Source: Nocardia suismassiliense
Lineage (GTDB): Bacteria; Actinomycetota; Actinomycetes; Mycobacteriales; Mycobacteriaceae
DNA: 62,243 nt
NCBI RefSeq assembly: GCF_900269665.1
Contig: NZ_LT985361.1
Location: 3,003,460-3,065,702 of the forward strand
Direction: 5' to 3'
Part shown: piece after piece, positions 16,871 through 25,428 of the stretch
Numbering within the stretch: the first letter of the stretch is position 1
Layout of the letters: every line of letters begins with the position of its first letter
Notes under the pieces: generated by a model
The model's database searches: none
Told to the model about the DNA's origin: nothing
The model's input: only the letters and a program-made list of their open reading frames with translations
Made by a program: the position numbers and the translations under genes

Positions 16871-17281
16871 ATGCGACGACATGTTGGGCTGGCCTTGTTG
16901 GCCGTCGCGGGGTTGCTCGATACCGCACCTGCCGTCGGTGCGGTCGCGCCGCAGGGAATGTACGCCGCTTATGGCATTGCTCCGGCCGGGCGCGATCTCG
17001 AGGTGGTGCTGCGGCACCGGGCGGTGCTGTTCGCCGTCCTCGGGGTCGGGCTGCTGGTGGCGGTCTTTCGTCCCGCGCTGCGGCCGATCGCGGTGCGCGC
17101 CAATGCGATCAGCATGGGCAGTTTTCTCGTTCTGGTGATCGCCGGGGGTCCGGTCGGACCTGGGTTGGTGCGGGTGGCAGCCGTCGACGTCGCCGGTTTG
17201 GTGGCGCTCGGCGTCGGCGTCGCGCTGCTGCGGGGTGAGGGCGCTGTCGAGCAAGTGCCCTTGGTTGGGGGAAGGCGATGA
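16871..17281 (+). CDS. Four-span small membrane protein
   Basis: 136 residues, start supported by GAGGAG 7 bases upstream. Four hydrophobic segments (GLALLAVAGLLDTAPAVGAV; AVLFAVLGVGLLVAVF; MGSFLVLVIAGG; VAAVDVAGLVALGVGVALL). Actinobacterial relatives are often mislabelled phosphopantetheine adenylyltransferase, but no nucleotidyltransferase motif is present. Its stop overlaps the DUF4345 gene start (ATGA 17278-17281), so the two are co-translated and probably form a unit. Confidence 0.65.
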   Translation: MRRHVGLALLAVAGLLDTAPAVGAVAPQGMYAAYGIAPAGRDLEVVLRHRAVLFAVLGVGLLVAVFRPALRPIAVRANAISMGSFLVLVIAGGPVGPGLVRVAAVDVAGLVALGVGVALLRGEGAVEQVPLVGGRR

Positions 17282-17643
17282 GAACCGTTGTGCTGTGCCT
17301 TGCCGGTGTGCTGTTCGCGGGGATGGGGTTGTATGCGCTGGCCGCCCCTGCCGCGCTGGTGCGGCCGTTCGGGTTGTCTACGCCAACGGCGGTGAGCCGC
17401 GCAGAGATTCGCGCGGTGTACGGCGGTTTCGGTCTGGCCGTCGCAGGGGTGCTGTGGTGGTCGGCGTTCGGTGCCGGCGAGCTGCGAACCGGGGCGGCGC
17501 TGACAGTCGGGTTCGCCTTGGCCGGGATGGCGGGCGGCCGCATCATCTCGCGGCTGATCGACAGCGGAATGCGTTTCTATCCGATCTGGTTCTACTGCTT
17601 GGTTGAACTCGCCGGCGCGGCACTCGTGCTCGGTGTCGCCTGA
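17278..17643 (+). CDS. DUF4345 family membrane protein
   Basis: 121 residues, four membrane helices. TPTAVSRAEIRAVYGGFGLA after helix 1 is the DUF4345 signature (R-x-E-x-R-x-x-Y-G-G), followed by AALTVGFALAGMAGGRIISRLID. Function unknown across the family. It sits between a coupled membrane protein and an AraC regulator whose ATG follows one base after this stop, suggesting a three-gene operon. Confidence 0.75.
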   Translation: MRTVVLCLAGVLFAGMGLYALAAPAALVRPFGLSTPTAVSRAEIRAVYGGFGLAVAGVLWWSAFGAGELRTGAALTVGFALAGMAGGRIISRLIDSGMRFYPIWFYCLVELAGAALVLGVA

Positions 17644-17644
17644 C

Positions 17645-18475
17645 ATGCACGTTCACAATCCGTCTACTGCGATGATCACGACTATGATGGTCGACTCGGG
17701 CAACCGCCACGTGGGCGAGCGCACCCTGTGGCTCTGGCAGGGCCAGGCGGCGTACCTCGGCCCGTCGTTCCAACTGGACACCCACTCGACGCCGGTGCAG
17801 TGCTTCGTACTCGGCGTGGACGAGAAGATCACCGTCCGCACCCCGGATGGTGGACGGTGGCAGCGGCGCAGCGTGCTGATTCCGGCACGAACCGCACACA
17901 AACTCGAATCCAGCGGACGGGTCCTGTTCTACTACCTCGATCCCCGCTCGGCGGCCGCTGCCCGATTGCGAGCGGCGATGAACGAGCAGACAACACCCGT
18001 GGCGACGGGACACCGGGACGAGGCGGCCTTGACCGCCCACCTGAATCAGCCCGGCCACCCAGACCCGCGAGTACTGCGCCGGATCATCGCCGGCCCCGAG
18101 ACACCAGCGACGATCGACGAACGGATCCGAGCGGTGATGAACACGATCGTCAACGAGCCCGCCGGACAATCCGGCGCCGCAGAGCTGGCCGCCGGCCTCG
18201 GCATCTCCACTTCCCGTTTCCTGCACCTGTTTTCGGCCAACGCCGGCACCAGCTTTCGGCGCTACCGCTTGTGGGCCCGCCTGTTATCGGTCGCAGGCGC
18301 CGTCGCCGACGGCATCGACCTGACCCGCGCCGCAGCCGACGCGGGATTCGCTTCGGCCAGCCATTTCAGCGACACGTTCCGAACTTTGTTCGGACTCACC
18401 GCAACTGAAGTACTCGCCCAAGGCATGAAGATCGTCCTCGTGCCGGACCCGGAGTTGGATGCCGGTGACCGATAG
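17645..18475 (+). CDS. AraC-family transcriptional regulator
   Basis: 276 residues. The N-terminal cupin-like sensor region (TLWLWQGQAAYLGPSFQLDTH, TVRTPDGGRWQRRSVLIPARTAHKL) is followed at about 175-265 by a two-HTH AraC DNA-binding domain (SGAAELAAGLGISTSRFLHLFSANAGTSFRRYRLWARL, IDLTRAAADAGFASASHFSDTFRTLFGLTATEV). Start candidates are ATG 17645, 17672 and 17684; none has a strong ribosome binding site, and coupling to the DUF4345 stop favours 17645. Confidence 0.82.
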   Translation: MHVHNPSTAMITTMMVDSGNRHVGERTLWLWQGQAAYLGPSFQLDTHSTPVQCFVLGVDEKITVRTPDGGRWQRRSVLIPARTAHKLESSGRVLFYYLDPRSAAAARLRAAMNEQTTPVATGHRDEAALTAHLNQPGHPDPRVLRRIIAGPETPATIDERIRAVMNTIVNEPAGQSGAAELAAGLGISTSRFLHLFSANAGTSFRRYRLWARLLSVAGAVADGIDLTRAAADAGFASASHFSDTFRTLFGLTATEVLAQGMKIVLVPDPELDAGDR

Positions 18476-18486
18476 GGATACAGCCG

Positions 18487-19335
18487 TCAGGATTCGCGGG
18501 CTGCGATCGCGGCTTGGATCCGTCGTAGCGTGCGGAGACCTTTCTTCGCTGCGACGCTCACCATGCCGTCGAAGACCGTTGAACCACGATCGTGGGCCAT
18601 CAACCGTTCCAGTGTCGGCACGGCACGATCGTCGCCGGTCGAACCGAGCGCGACAGCGGCCCAGTAGCGCTGGTCCGGGTCGTCGCTGTCGGCCGCCTTG
18701 CACAACCTCGGGATGATGTCCGGGGCGAATTTGGCCAGCGCGCTGGCGATATAGCCGATGCGGTAGTACCGGCGGTTCTCGAATTCGTCCCATAGTGCGG
18801 CGAGGGCCGCCTCGCCGCCGATCAGGCCGAGCGCCTCGGCGGCACGTTCGCGCATTCCGGCGATCGAGTCGCGCAGCACGGGGGTGAGTGCCGGGACGAC
18901 GGATTCGTCGCCGAGTTGGCCCAGCGCGATGACCGCTTGCTCGCGAGCCATGTCCTGGGGGTGGTCCAGCATCGCAATCAAGCTGGGGACCGCCTCGCGG
19001 AAGCCGAGCGCCGCGCAGCCCATCGCCGCCCAGGCCTGGCAGTTGTACTGAGTGTCGGCGAGCGACGCCAGCAGCGGTTCTCGCAGCGTGTCGTCGCCGA
19101 AGATCGCCGCCAGGTTCAACGCCCGGGTGTACAGCGACCGGTGGTAATCGCGATAGTCGCGGACGAGCCCGCGCAGTGCTTCCTCGGCGGAGGCGTCGCC
19201 ATCGGCAGCCCGATCGAGCAGGAGCCGCAGATTTTCCACGCGGGTCTCGAGATCACCGTCTTTGAGGCGTCGCGCATCAGCTGGATTCACCGCCCAACGG
19301 TACCTGGCGCTGATCTCGCCCTCCGGTCGCCTCAA
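18487..19335 (-). CDS. HEAT-repeat protein
   Basis: 282 residues made of about six HEAT/PBS-lyase-type helical repeats: REPLLASLADTQYNCQAWAAMGCAALG, AVPSLIAMLDHPQDMAREQAVIALGQLGDESVVPALTPVL, RERAAEALGLIGGEAALAALWDEF, and DQRYWAAVALGSTGDDRAVPTLERLM. These are protein-interaction scaffolds, and no catalytic motif is visible. The start is TTG 19335 or GTG 19290 (VNPADARRLKD); homologue-like beginnings make 19290 plausible. Convergent with the AraC gene, spacing 11 bases. Confidence 0.8.
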   Translation of the reverse strand: MRRPEGEISARYRWAVNPADARRLKDGDLETRVENLRLLLDRAADGDASAEEALRGLVRDYRDYHRSLYTRALNLAAIFGDDTLREPLLASLADTQYNCQAWAAMGCAALGFREAVPSLIAMLDHPQDMAREQAVIALGQLGDESVVPALTPVLRDSIAGMRERAAEALGLIGGEAALAALWDEFENRRYYRIGYIASALAKFAPDIIPRLCKAADSDDPDQRYWAAVALGSTGDDRAVPTLERLMAHDRGSTVFDGMVSVAAKKGLRTLRRIQAAIAARES

Positions 19336-19356
19336 CCTGGCCTGACCATTGACGAG

Positions 19357-20517
19357 TTACCGCTTGGTGCGTTGTCCGGCCCGAGCCGCGATGGCCTTGG
19401 CGAGCGGCCATTGCGCACCGATGGCGGTCAATTCGGTGACTTCGCCGAGCAGGCTATCGGCGGCGGGGAGCGCGTAGTGGCGGCTGCCGGACGGAGAGTT
19501 GCCGTGCGCCTTGGCATCTCGGGCACGAACGAGCAGGACGGCGCGGTCCAGTGCGTCGTAGGGGGGGCCGGTCGGGGCTGCGCGCGAGATCGCCGCCGCG
19601 ATGTCGGGCGGGTGCGGTGTCGCGTAACGGCCCAGGTCCAGGATGCTGTCCCGGATCTCGATGACGGTGCGGTGCAAGAGATATCGGTTGGGCTGGGCGC
19701 CGTCCGGTACAGGGCTGTGGTGCACGATCTCCGGGCAGGCGGCGGTCAGTTCGGACCAGAGGGGGCGCAGCGCTTTACGGTGGCGTGTCAGATCGTCTAC
19801 GCCCATCCGGTTGACGATGGCGATCACCGTCAGTCCCATGCACAGCACCAGATCGAAAAACACTCCGTTGCGATCGATTTCGGCCTGGATGCCGGTGAAA
19901 GTATTGTGCTGCCCGGTAATCCGGAAGGCGGACGCCACCAGGGTGGCGCCGATACGTCCGAGCACCGCGACGCCCGTGAGCAGCGTCGCCACGTACATCG
20001 CCGCTTCGCCGCGACCGACTCGGTTACGGAGTTCGGCACCGGCCGCCTGAATGACCAGGACTGCCATCGCGACACCGATCGGCGCCGTGCACAGCCAATA
20101 TCCGAACTGTGCCCATCCGGTGCGTTCGAAGATCGTGCCGGTGCCGCCACCGAAGGTGCTGAAACACAGTGCCGCGACGCTGAATACGGCGGCCAGCCCG
20201 TAGCTGACGCGCGGCGAGCGAAAGCGATACAGCAGCGCCGCGCCGATCAGCAGCCCGGCCGCATAGCCGACATTGAAACCGATCACCCCGAGTTCGAGGA
20301 TCAGTTCTTCGGAGAGCCATCCGCCGGAGAGATCGGTGATGAGGCGGCGCACTGTCGGTTCCCGGGTGGTCGCGGTGGCGACGACACAGCCGAAGGCGAT
20401 GGTGACGTGCCGGTCGAGCTCGGTGTTGAGCAAGCCGACGAGGCGACCAGCCAGCAACAGGCAGGCGGCGATCACGGTGGGCAGCGTTACCGCTGTCGGT
20501 AGCGTCGAGGTCAGCAT
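19357..20517 (-). CDS. MAB_1171c-type multi-span membrane protein (DUF6545)
   Basis: 386 residues. Residues 1-230 hold seven or eight membrane helices (TVIAACLLLAGRLVGLLN; LGVIGFNVGYAAGLLIGAALL; GLAAVFSVAALCF; WLCTAPIGVAMAVLVIQ; MYVATLLTGVAVLG; FDLVLCMGLTVIAIVNRMG). A cytosolic helical domain follows (LRPLWSELTAACPEI, LLHRTVIEIRDSILDLGRY), which is the DUF6545 signature. The family is called putative transporter, but its persistent pairing with ImmA/IrrE peptidases suggests a signalling role. It starts 3 bases after the peptidase gene stop and is clearly cotranscribed with it. Confidence 0.8.
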   Translation of the reverse strand: MLTSTLPTAVTLPTVIAACLLLAGRLVGLLNTELDRHVTIAFGCVVATATTREPTVRRLITDLSGGWLSEELILELGVIGFNVGYAAGLLIGAALLYRFRSPRVSYGLAAVFSVAALCFSTFGGGTGTIFERTGWAQFGYWLCTAPIGVAMAVLVIQAAGAELRNRVGRGEAAMYVATLLTGVAVLGRIGATLVASAFRITGQHNTFTGIQAEIDRNGVFFDLVLCMGLTVIAIVNRMGVDDLTRHRKALRPLWSELTAACPEIVHHSPVPDGAQPNRYLLHRTVIEIRDSILDLGRYATPHPPDIAAAISRAAPTGPPYDALDRAVLLVRARDAKAHGNSPSGSRHYALPAADSLLGEVTELTAIGAQWPLAKAIAARAGQRTKR

Positions 20518-20520
20518 CGC

Positions 20521-21027
20521 TCAGCGCTGAAAGACCAAGCGGCCGAGCACCGAACGTGGTCGCTGAACCTCGAGGTCGACGTCGGACATGAGCATCGAGG
20601 CGAACAGTTCGGCCTGGTTCTCGTCGACATCGTCGTAATTGCTGCGGGCCAGCACGCGCAGCACACTATCGATATCCAGGTCGGGGAACAGCGCCGCGAG
20701 CGTGCGGCGCTGCGCGCCCGGCGAAACGAATCCGGCGTGGTCGAGCAACAGATGGGCGATCTCGTGCATCACGATGTGGTCGGTGTGATACCCGGTGCTG
20801 GCCGCGTCGTAGGCGATGACGATATCGTCGGCGCGTTCCACAACAAGCCCGCACGGAAACCCACCCGTGGTCAGATCCTGTTGCGGAACAATCAGAATCG
20901 GCTTACCCACCCGTTCGGCCACGTGCGCGACGAAGGTCGCCAGATCCCACGGCCGCGGCACCTCGAGCGAGATCGCCAGCTGTCGGATGCGTTCGACCGC
21001 GGGGTCGACACCGGCGCGTCGGAACAT
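20521..21027 (-). CDS. ImmA/IrrE-type metallopeptidase
   Basis: 168 residues. The zincin motif HEIAH (VMHEIAHLLLDHAGF, about residues 87-101) is followed by a downstream acidic helix DENQAELFASMLM, whose glutamate fits the third zinc ligand. ImmA/IrrE enzymes cleave XRE-type repressors to release mobile-element or stress genes; no intact XRE gene is adjacent here. ATG 21027 (MFRRAGVDPAVERIRQLA) is chosen because homologues begin near this helix; longer in-frame starts exist upstream. First gene of a two-gene operon with the DUF6545 membrane protein. Confidence 0.8.
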   Translation of the reverse strand: MFRRAGVDPAVERIRQLAISLEVPRPWDLATFVAHVAERVGKPILIVPQQDLTTGGFPCGLVVERADDIVIAYDAASTGYHTDHIVMHEIAHLLLDHAGFVSPGAQRRTLAALFPDLDIDSVLRVLARSNYDDVDENQAELFASMLMSDVDLEVQRPRSVLGRLVFQR

Positions 21028-21169
21028 GGAGCCATCTTCGCCGCCGATGGTCCGGATTGTCCAGGGGAGCAGCCCGCCGTCCGACTGACAGAATCGCCGG
21101 TCGCACGGTGTCTTCAAGATCGGCACTGCGTACATTCCGTGACGTAACGCCATAACCGAGGAGAAGGCG

Positions 21170-21550
21170 ATGGGTAGTACACCGATAGAGCCGAGGGCAT
21201 TGACCGAGCTCGAAACTAGCGTTGTGACCAAACTGCTGTCCGCCTCGGGCAAAGCCGGCGCTGGTGACTATCTGGCGCAGGTCCCGTTTACACAGGTCGT
21301 TGCCACGTGGGGTGAGGGTTCCCCGAGCGTCGATCTGGTGGTTCCCCCCGGTGTGGCCGCCGCATCCGATTCAACCAACGGAATCTTCATCGATGGAGGT
21401 GTCACCGACCGCAACGGGGCACCGATCGGCGAAGTCATTCTGTGGGTCGAGGACGGGAGGCTCGGCGGAATCGAGTACACCTGGTACACCGATGAGCGCC
21501 CGAAGTCGCTGCCCAACCCGTCGCAGATCGAGGTTTCGAAGCGGGTCTAG
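21170..21550 (+). CDS. Hypothetical protein
   Basis: 126 residues with a strong start (GAGGAGAAGGCG before ATG 21170). The N-terminus is helical (ALTELETSVVTKLLSA) and the rest is beta-rich (VATWGEGSPSVDLVVPPGVA, IGEVILWVEDGRLGGIEYTWYTDE). The last part, a V-E-D-G-x-L-x-x-I-E-Y hairpin, resembles small immunity-like or DUF-type proteins of actinobacteria, but I cannot name the family. It is divergent from the metallopeptidase gene with 142 bases between starts. Confidence 0.7.
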   Translation: MGSTPIEPRALTELETSVVTKLLSASGKAGAGDYLAQVPFTQVVATWGEGSPSVDLVVPPGVAAASDSTNGIFIDGGVTDRNGAPIGEVILWVEDGRLGGIEYTWYTDERPKSLPNPSQIEVSKRV

Positions 21551-21592
21551 ATGGCCCGCACCGCGCGGCGGATCCGTCGGCGTTTGCGTTGA

Positions 21593-22123
21593 TCACGGCG
21601 GCGGCGCATCGTGTTCACGCAAAGGCTGAGGTGATCGGTCTGTCAGGTCACGCAGCGCTTCGTCATATTGGTTGCGGTCGAACCTGAATGGGCCGAACAC
21701 GGCATAGTCGCGTTCCGGCCGATAGGGCTGTTCGATGCGATGCCAGATCACCAGGCTGTCGGAGACGACGATTTCGGCCAGCAGCGGCCAGTCGCCCCAC
21801 GCGCCGCACTGACACACGAGCAAGGGCGTTTTCGTTCCCGTTGTCATGCTGGACCTTCCGTGAAAATGGTCATCGATCCGAAAGTTCCACGCGGATCCGG
21901 GATGCAGGCCACCGTATGCGCCACCCGCGGGCTGCATGCCTGCCGCGAGCTCGAACCTGTCGATCAGATCGGTGAGTGGCACACCGTCGATACGGGGTTC
22001 GACAGTGTCACTTCGCACGATCGGTAGTGGGCGTGGCACGAACGGAAGGACGCCGGGAGGAAGCCAGGGGCGCGTTCGGGAGACCCGGACCTGCATGTCG
22101 AACTGAATGTTATTGAGGGCCAT
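21593..22123 (-). CDS. Conserved actinobacterial hypothetical protein
   Basis: 176 residues. It starts MALNNIQFDMQVRVSRTRPW and has GVPLTDLIDRFELAAG, PLLVCQCGAWGDWPLLAEI with a C-x-C pair, and a C-terminal signature VIWHRIEQPYRPERDYAVFGPFRFDRNQYDEAL that recurs in uncharacterised Streptomyces and Nocardia proteins. Function unknown. ATG 22123 is preferred because the in-frame extension upstream to 22249 is arginine-rich and unlike coding sequence. The gap 22124-22367 shows nothing else. Confidence 0.7.
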   Translation of the reverse strand: MALNNIQFDMQVRVSRTRPWLPPGVLPFVPRPLPIVRSDTVEPRIDGVPLTDLIDRFELAAGMQPAGGAYGGLHPGSAWNFRIDDHFHGRSSMTTGTKTPLLVCQCGAWGDWPLLAEIVVSDSLVIWHRIEQPYRPERDYAVFGPFRFDRNQYDEALRDLTDRSPQPLREHDAPPP

Positions 22124-22367
22124 GGTCGAATCCGGTCTGGCCGATGGATCGGCGCGGAGCCGCGGCAGTGCAGTATCTCGACCTGCGTCGCCGACTGCGA
22201 TCCGTGATGCTATCGGCCGATCGGAAAACGGCCGCTTGCCGGGCGTCACCGGCAGGGACGCATGGCGTCCTTTCCACAGAGGAAGTTCACCGCCCCAACA
22301 TATATGGCACGCACACCAGCCACAAGATGCGCTTGGCCGGGTGTTGAGCCTGCCCGCGTGGCGTGAT

Positions 22368-23522
22368 TTATCCGACCTTCAGTGACGAGACGGCGAGTTG
22401 TTCGGTGAGCGCTCGCCGCAGGAAGCTCGGATCATTCAGGTGCGGTTGGAGTAGGCGCCAGCCGTGGTAGTAGGTGAAGATGTAGGGCTCGGTGAAGGGG
22501 GTGCTGAGAAAGCCTTGTAGGAACGTCAGTTCGTCGTCGGATACCAAGGCTGTGTCGGCGAGGTAGTCGCGGACCTTCGGCCATGGTGTCGCGTCGGCCA
22601 GGAGCAGCGAGGCGTTGCAGTATGCGCCCCAGAGGATGTTGCGGGCGTGCTGGATCTTGGCGTAGTTACTCGAATCGGGTTGGAGCTCTTCGATATTGTC
22701 GAGTAGCCAGTGCTGGGCTTCGTCGTCGGGGAACAGCACCTGCGGGGCGTGCAGGCCGAGGCCTTCGGATACGACGTAGGCCGGTGACGGCATGAATCGC
22801 ACCTGGATGTCGGGGCGGTGACCCTGATGGATTTCCTTCATCATGAATTCGCAGATGTGTCCCGGAACTGCCTCGTGGGCAACGACATAGAACAGATCGG
22901 CCAGGTTGAAGGGCAGGTTCGGATCCACGAACACGCTGCCTGCGGTTCCACCTCGATGCAGTCCACGAAAGGGTCCGGGGGCGAATTCAACTGTCACAGC
23001 TAGCTTTTCCGGCAGCGATAGTAGCGCCTCGGTTCGCCGCCGGGTTTCCGTCAGCGCCAGGTGAATCAGTTCGGACAGGCGCTCTGGTCGGCCGGGCGGC
23101 AGGCTGTGTGCGGTGCGCCAGGCGTGCAACCGTTGCGCGAGTGTGCCTTTCGTCTCGGGCAGGGCTTCGTCCAGTAGCTGGTAGGCCTCGCCGAAGACCT
23201 CGTCGGGAATCCATGCGGCGTCGATTCCCAGCATCCCGCGTACCTGTTCGGGAAACGGCAGCTGCTCTCCGGTCAGCCGTCGGGCGATGGTGTGCAGCGC
23301 CCGCACCTGTTCCGCCATGGCGGGATCGTTGTCGGCGACGGCCGCCGCCATATCCTGCGCGGCCCGGACCAGATCCGCAGGATTCGGCAAGGGCTCGTTC
23401 GCCACCTCGTCCAGCCACCGCGCAGGCCCGCGATAGTCGAGAATCCAACTTCCGGTGGGATGTTGGGTCACCAGCCGATCGACCCGCAGGGCGAGCAGCG
23501 CGTAGTCACGCAAAACGTCCAT
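22368..23522 (-). CDS. DUF885-like metallopeptidase-family protein
   Basis: 384 residues. FYVVAHEAVPGHICEFMMKE contains HEAVPGH, the hallmark of DUF885 proteins (HEAxPGH, related to gluzincins), and LGLHAPQVLFPDDEAQHWLLDNIEEL with further acidic residues follows. True DUF885 proteins run 550-600 residues, so this is a shorter relative. No signal peptide is seen, so it is probably cytoplasmic. ATG 23522 (MDVLRDYALLALRVDRLV) is preferred to the upstream frame, which encodes low-quality sequence. Divergent from the secreted DUF4189 protein. Confidence 0.72.
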   Translation of the reverse strand: MDVLRDYALLALRVDRLVTQHPTGSWILDYRGPARWLDEVANEPLPNPADLVRAAQDMAAAVADNDPAMAEQVRALHTIARRLTGEQLPFPEQVRGMLGIDAAWIPDEVFGEAYQLLDEALPETKGTLAQRLHAWRTAHSLPPGRPERLSELIHLALTETRRRTEALLSLPEKLAVTVEFAPGPFRGLHRGGTAGSVFVDPNLPFNLADLFYVVAHEAVPGHICEFMMKEIHQGHRPDIQVRFMPSPAYVVSEGLGLHAPQVLFPDDEAQHWLLDNIEELQPDSSNYAKIQHARNILWGAYCNASLLLADATPWPKVRDYLADTALVSDDELTFLQGFLSTPFTEPYIFTYYHGWRLLQPHLNDPSFLRRALTEQLAVSSLKVG

Positions 23523-23718
23523 ATTTCCACTGTGCCGCGTGTATCGAACTTCCGCAGCCGTCGAAGACTCCGCCTGCTCCGATTCGGCCCCGACAGCACG
23601 ACGGCAGCGGGCAGTGGGCAGCGTGACCTCTCGAAATGAATTGGGCGAATCGGGCAGCGATCCGCCATGATTCGTCGGGTCAACGTTCAACGCACGTGCT
23701 CACAAAGGAAAGTGCTTG

Positions 23719-24144
23719 ATGAGGTTCATGAGTAAGGCCGCAGTCGCGATCGCGACGATGGGTCTTGCGGCCGGGTCGGTAATCGGTGCCGGCGCGGCGA
23801 ACGCGGCCAGTCTCCACGGTGCGATCGCATTCAGTGGCGATGACTGGAGCTACGGCACCAGTATCGATGCGCCGAGCCGCGAGGAGGCGATCGCCGAGGC
23901 GCTCGACGCGTGCGGCATCGCCGACTGCATCGTTTTGGTGGATTGGGCGGACGGCTGCGGTGCGCTCGTCTACACCGACGACGCGGTCGCCACCGGCGCG
24001 GGGTTCAACCGCTCGGCCGCACTGTTCGGCGCCTACGCCAGCATGTCCCGGCATTACCCGCCGGCCTTCCTGGCCAATGTCGGTTCCGCGGACAGGTCGG
24101 GGACGGAGATCAGCGAGGTGATCTGCACCGCCAACGCGGGCTGA
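23719..24144 (+). CDS. Secreted DUF4189 protein
   Basis: 141 residues. The signal peptide AAVAIATMGLAAGSVIGAGAANA is cleaved after ANA. The mature DUF4189 domain has the pattern SLHGAIAFSGDD, REEAIAEALDACGIADC, CGALVYTDD and a C-terminal cysteine (EVICTANAG), with four to five cysteines for disulfides. The family is common in Nocardia and Mycobacterium; no enzymatic role is known. Start ATG 23719 follows AAGGAA. A strong terminator lies 15 bases after the stop. Confidence 0.85.
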   Translation: MRFMSKAAVAIATMGLAAGSVIGAGAANAASLHGAIAFSGDDWSYGTSIDAPSREEAIAEALDACGIADCIVLVDWADGCGALVYTDDAVATGAGFNRSAALFGAYASMSRHYPPAFLANVGSADRSGTEISEVICTANAG

Positions 24145-24158
24145 TCTTCGTTTACTTG

Positions 24159-24195
24159 GAAGACCCGGAACCTGTTGGGGGCCGGGTCTTCTTTG
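24159..24195 (+). terminator. Intrinsic terminator
   Basis: GAAGACCCGG (24159-24168) pairs with CCGGGTCTTC (24182-24191) and is followed by TTT. It lies directly after the DUF4189 gene and should end its transcript. Confidence 0.85.
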
Positions 24196-24330
24196 GTGTT
24201 CCGAGCACCCATCGGGGTAGCCGGTTTCGGGCGCCGAAGTGCCGCGTCATCAGGCAAAAGCCACAATCACGACGTCCGCCGTGTGATCTGTGGCCCACCG
24301 TTTGACAGGTCTCGGTCGGCGGGTCTCAAT

Positions 24331-24344
24331 TGGTCACGTGACCA
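24331..24344. promoter_or_regulatory. Perfect 14-bp palindrome, candidate operator
   Basis: TGGTCACGTGACCA is self-complementary over 14 bases. A TTAGCCT element starts two bases after it and could be the -10 region of the hydrolase gene at 24396, so a bound repressor would overlap the promoter. The form is typical of TetR-type operators. No regulator gene is adjacent. Confidence 0.5.
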
Positions 24345-24395
24345 GTTAGCCTCGGCTCTCCCCTCGGAGCAGCGCGTTTCCGCACAGGAGTGAAG

Positions 24396-25397
24396 ATGAA
24401 CCTACGGAGCCTCGTGCTCACTGCCACGTTCGCCGCGGCCTGCGCCGTGGTGACACTCGCGACACCTATCGCGCATGCCGAACCTGATCGAGTGCCCGAA
24501 ACCGTCGATATCGCCTGCGCGGGTGGCATCCGGCATCGCAACGCCGACTGGTATCTGCCCGAGGGGTCCGCCAACGGTCTGGTTTGGCTGCAACACGGTT
24601 TCGCGCGAAGCAACGCGAACGTGGCCAGTCTCGCCGAGCATTTCGCCGCCGCCGGCTACGTCGTCTTCGCGCCCGCCTTGCCGTTTCTCGATCCAGCAGG
24701 CTGCACCCTGCAGAATCTCGGCAACAACACCGGCTTCCTCGACAACATCGCCGGGCTGTTCGCCACTGCGGCCGACCCCACCAGCCCGCTGGCCCGCAGC
24801 TTCGCCGCGGCCACGTCGGCTGCGCACCGTTCGGATCTTCGACTTCCGCAACAAACCGTGTTCGTCGGACACTCCGCCGGCGCCGAGGCCGTCGAATATG
24901 TCGCCCACCGACTGCACGCCGACCACCCCGCCGCCTTCGCCGACCTACACGGACTGGTCCTGCTCGATCCCGTGAAATCATTCCTCGGCGACAACACCGA
25001 TCAAGCCCTCGCCGATCTCGACCACACCGACCTACCGATTCTCGACATCGCCGCGAAACCCTCGCAATGCAACCTCTTCGGTGTCGGCACCGCAGCCGCC
25101 CAACGCCTGCTGCACCGTCGCTACCTCGGCGTCCGCATCGGCACCGGCGTGCACACCGACGCCGAAGGCGACAGCGGTGACATGATGGGAAACCTATTGT
25201 GCGGCAACCCGAAATCCGTGAATATCTCCACCCTGCAAACCCTCGCAGTCGGGTGGACCACTGATTTCTTCACCGGCACCAGAACCGCCGACTATTACCC
25301 CGCCCAAGCACCCGCCACCGACGCAGCCACCGCGCAATCAGCAGTCACAGACGCAGTTTCGGCCGCACCGGAAGCCAAGATTTTGACCGGCTCGTAG
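24396..25397 (+). CDS. Secreted alpha/beta hydrolase
   Basis: 333 residues. The signal peptide (LVLTATFAAACAVVTLATPIAHA) leads into an alpha/beta hydrolase: LVWLQHGFARSN (oxyanion strand), AAAGYVVFAPALPFLD, and the nucleophile elbow VFVGHSAGAEAV (Ser near residue 161). A possible acid lies in GLVLLDPVKS, and GVHTDAEG near residue 249 may supply the histidine. It is most like secreted lipases, esterases and cutinase-like enzymes of Nocardia; the substrate is unknown. ATG 24396 follows AGGAG. Probably regulated through the palindrome at 24331. Confidence 0.82.
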   Translation: MNLRSLVLTATFAAACAVVTLATPIAHAEPDRVPETVDIACAGGIRHRNADWYLPEGSANGLVWLQHGFARSNANVASLAEHFAAAGYVVFAPALPFLDPAGCTLQNLGNNTGFLDNIAGLFATAADPTSPLARSFAAATSAAHRSDLRLPQQTVFVGHSAGAEAVEYVAHRLHADHPAAFADLHGLVLLDPVKSFLGDNTDQALADLDHTDLPILDIAAKPSQCNLFGVGTAAAQRLLHRRYLGVRIGTGVHTDAEGDSGDMMGNLLCGNPKSVNISTLQTLAVGWTTDFFTGTRTADYYPAQAPATDAATAQSAVTDAVSAAPEAKILTGS

Positions 25398-25428
25398 AAA
25401 GCGAAGCCTGGAATTGGGTGATCGGGGC

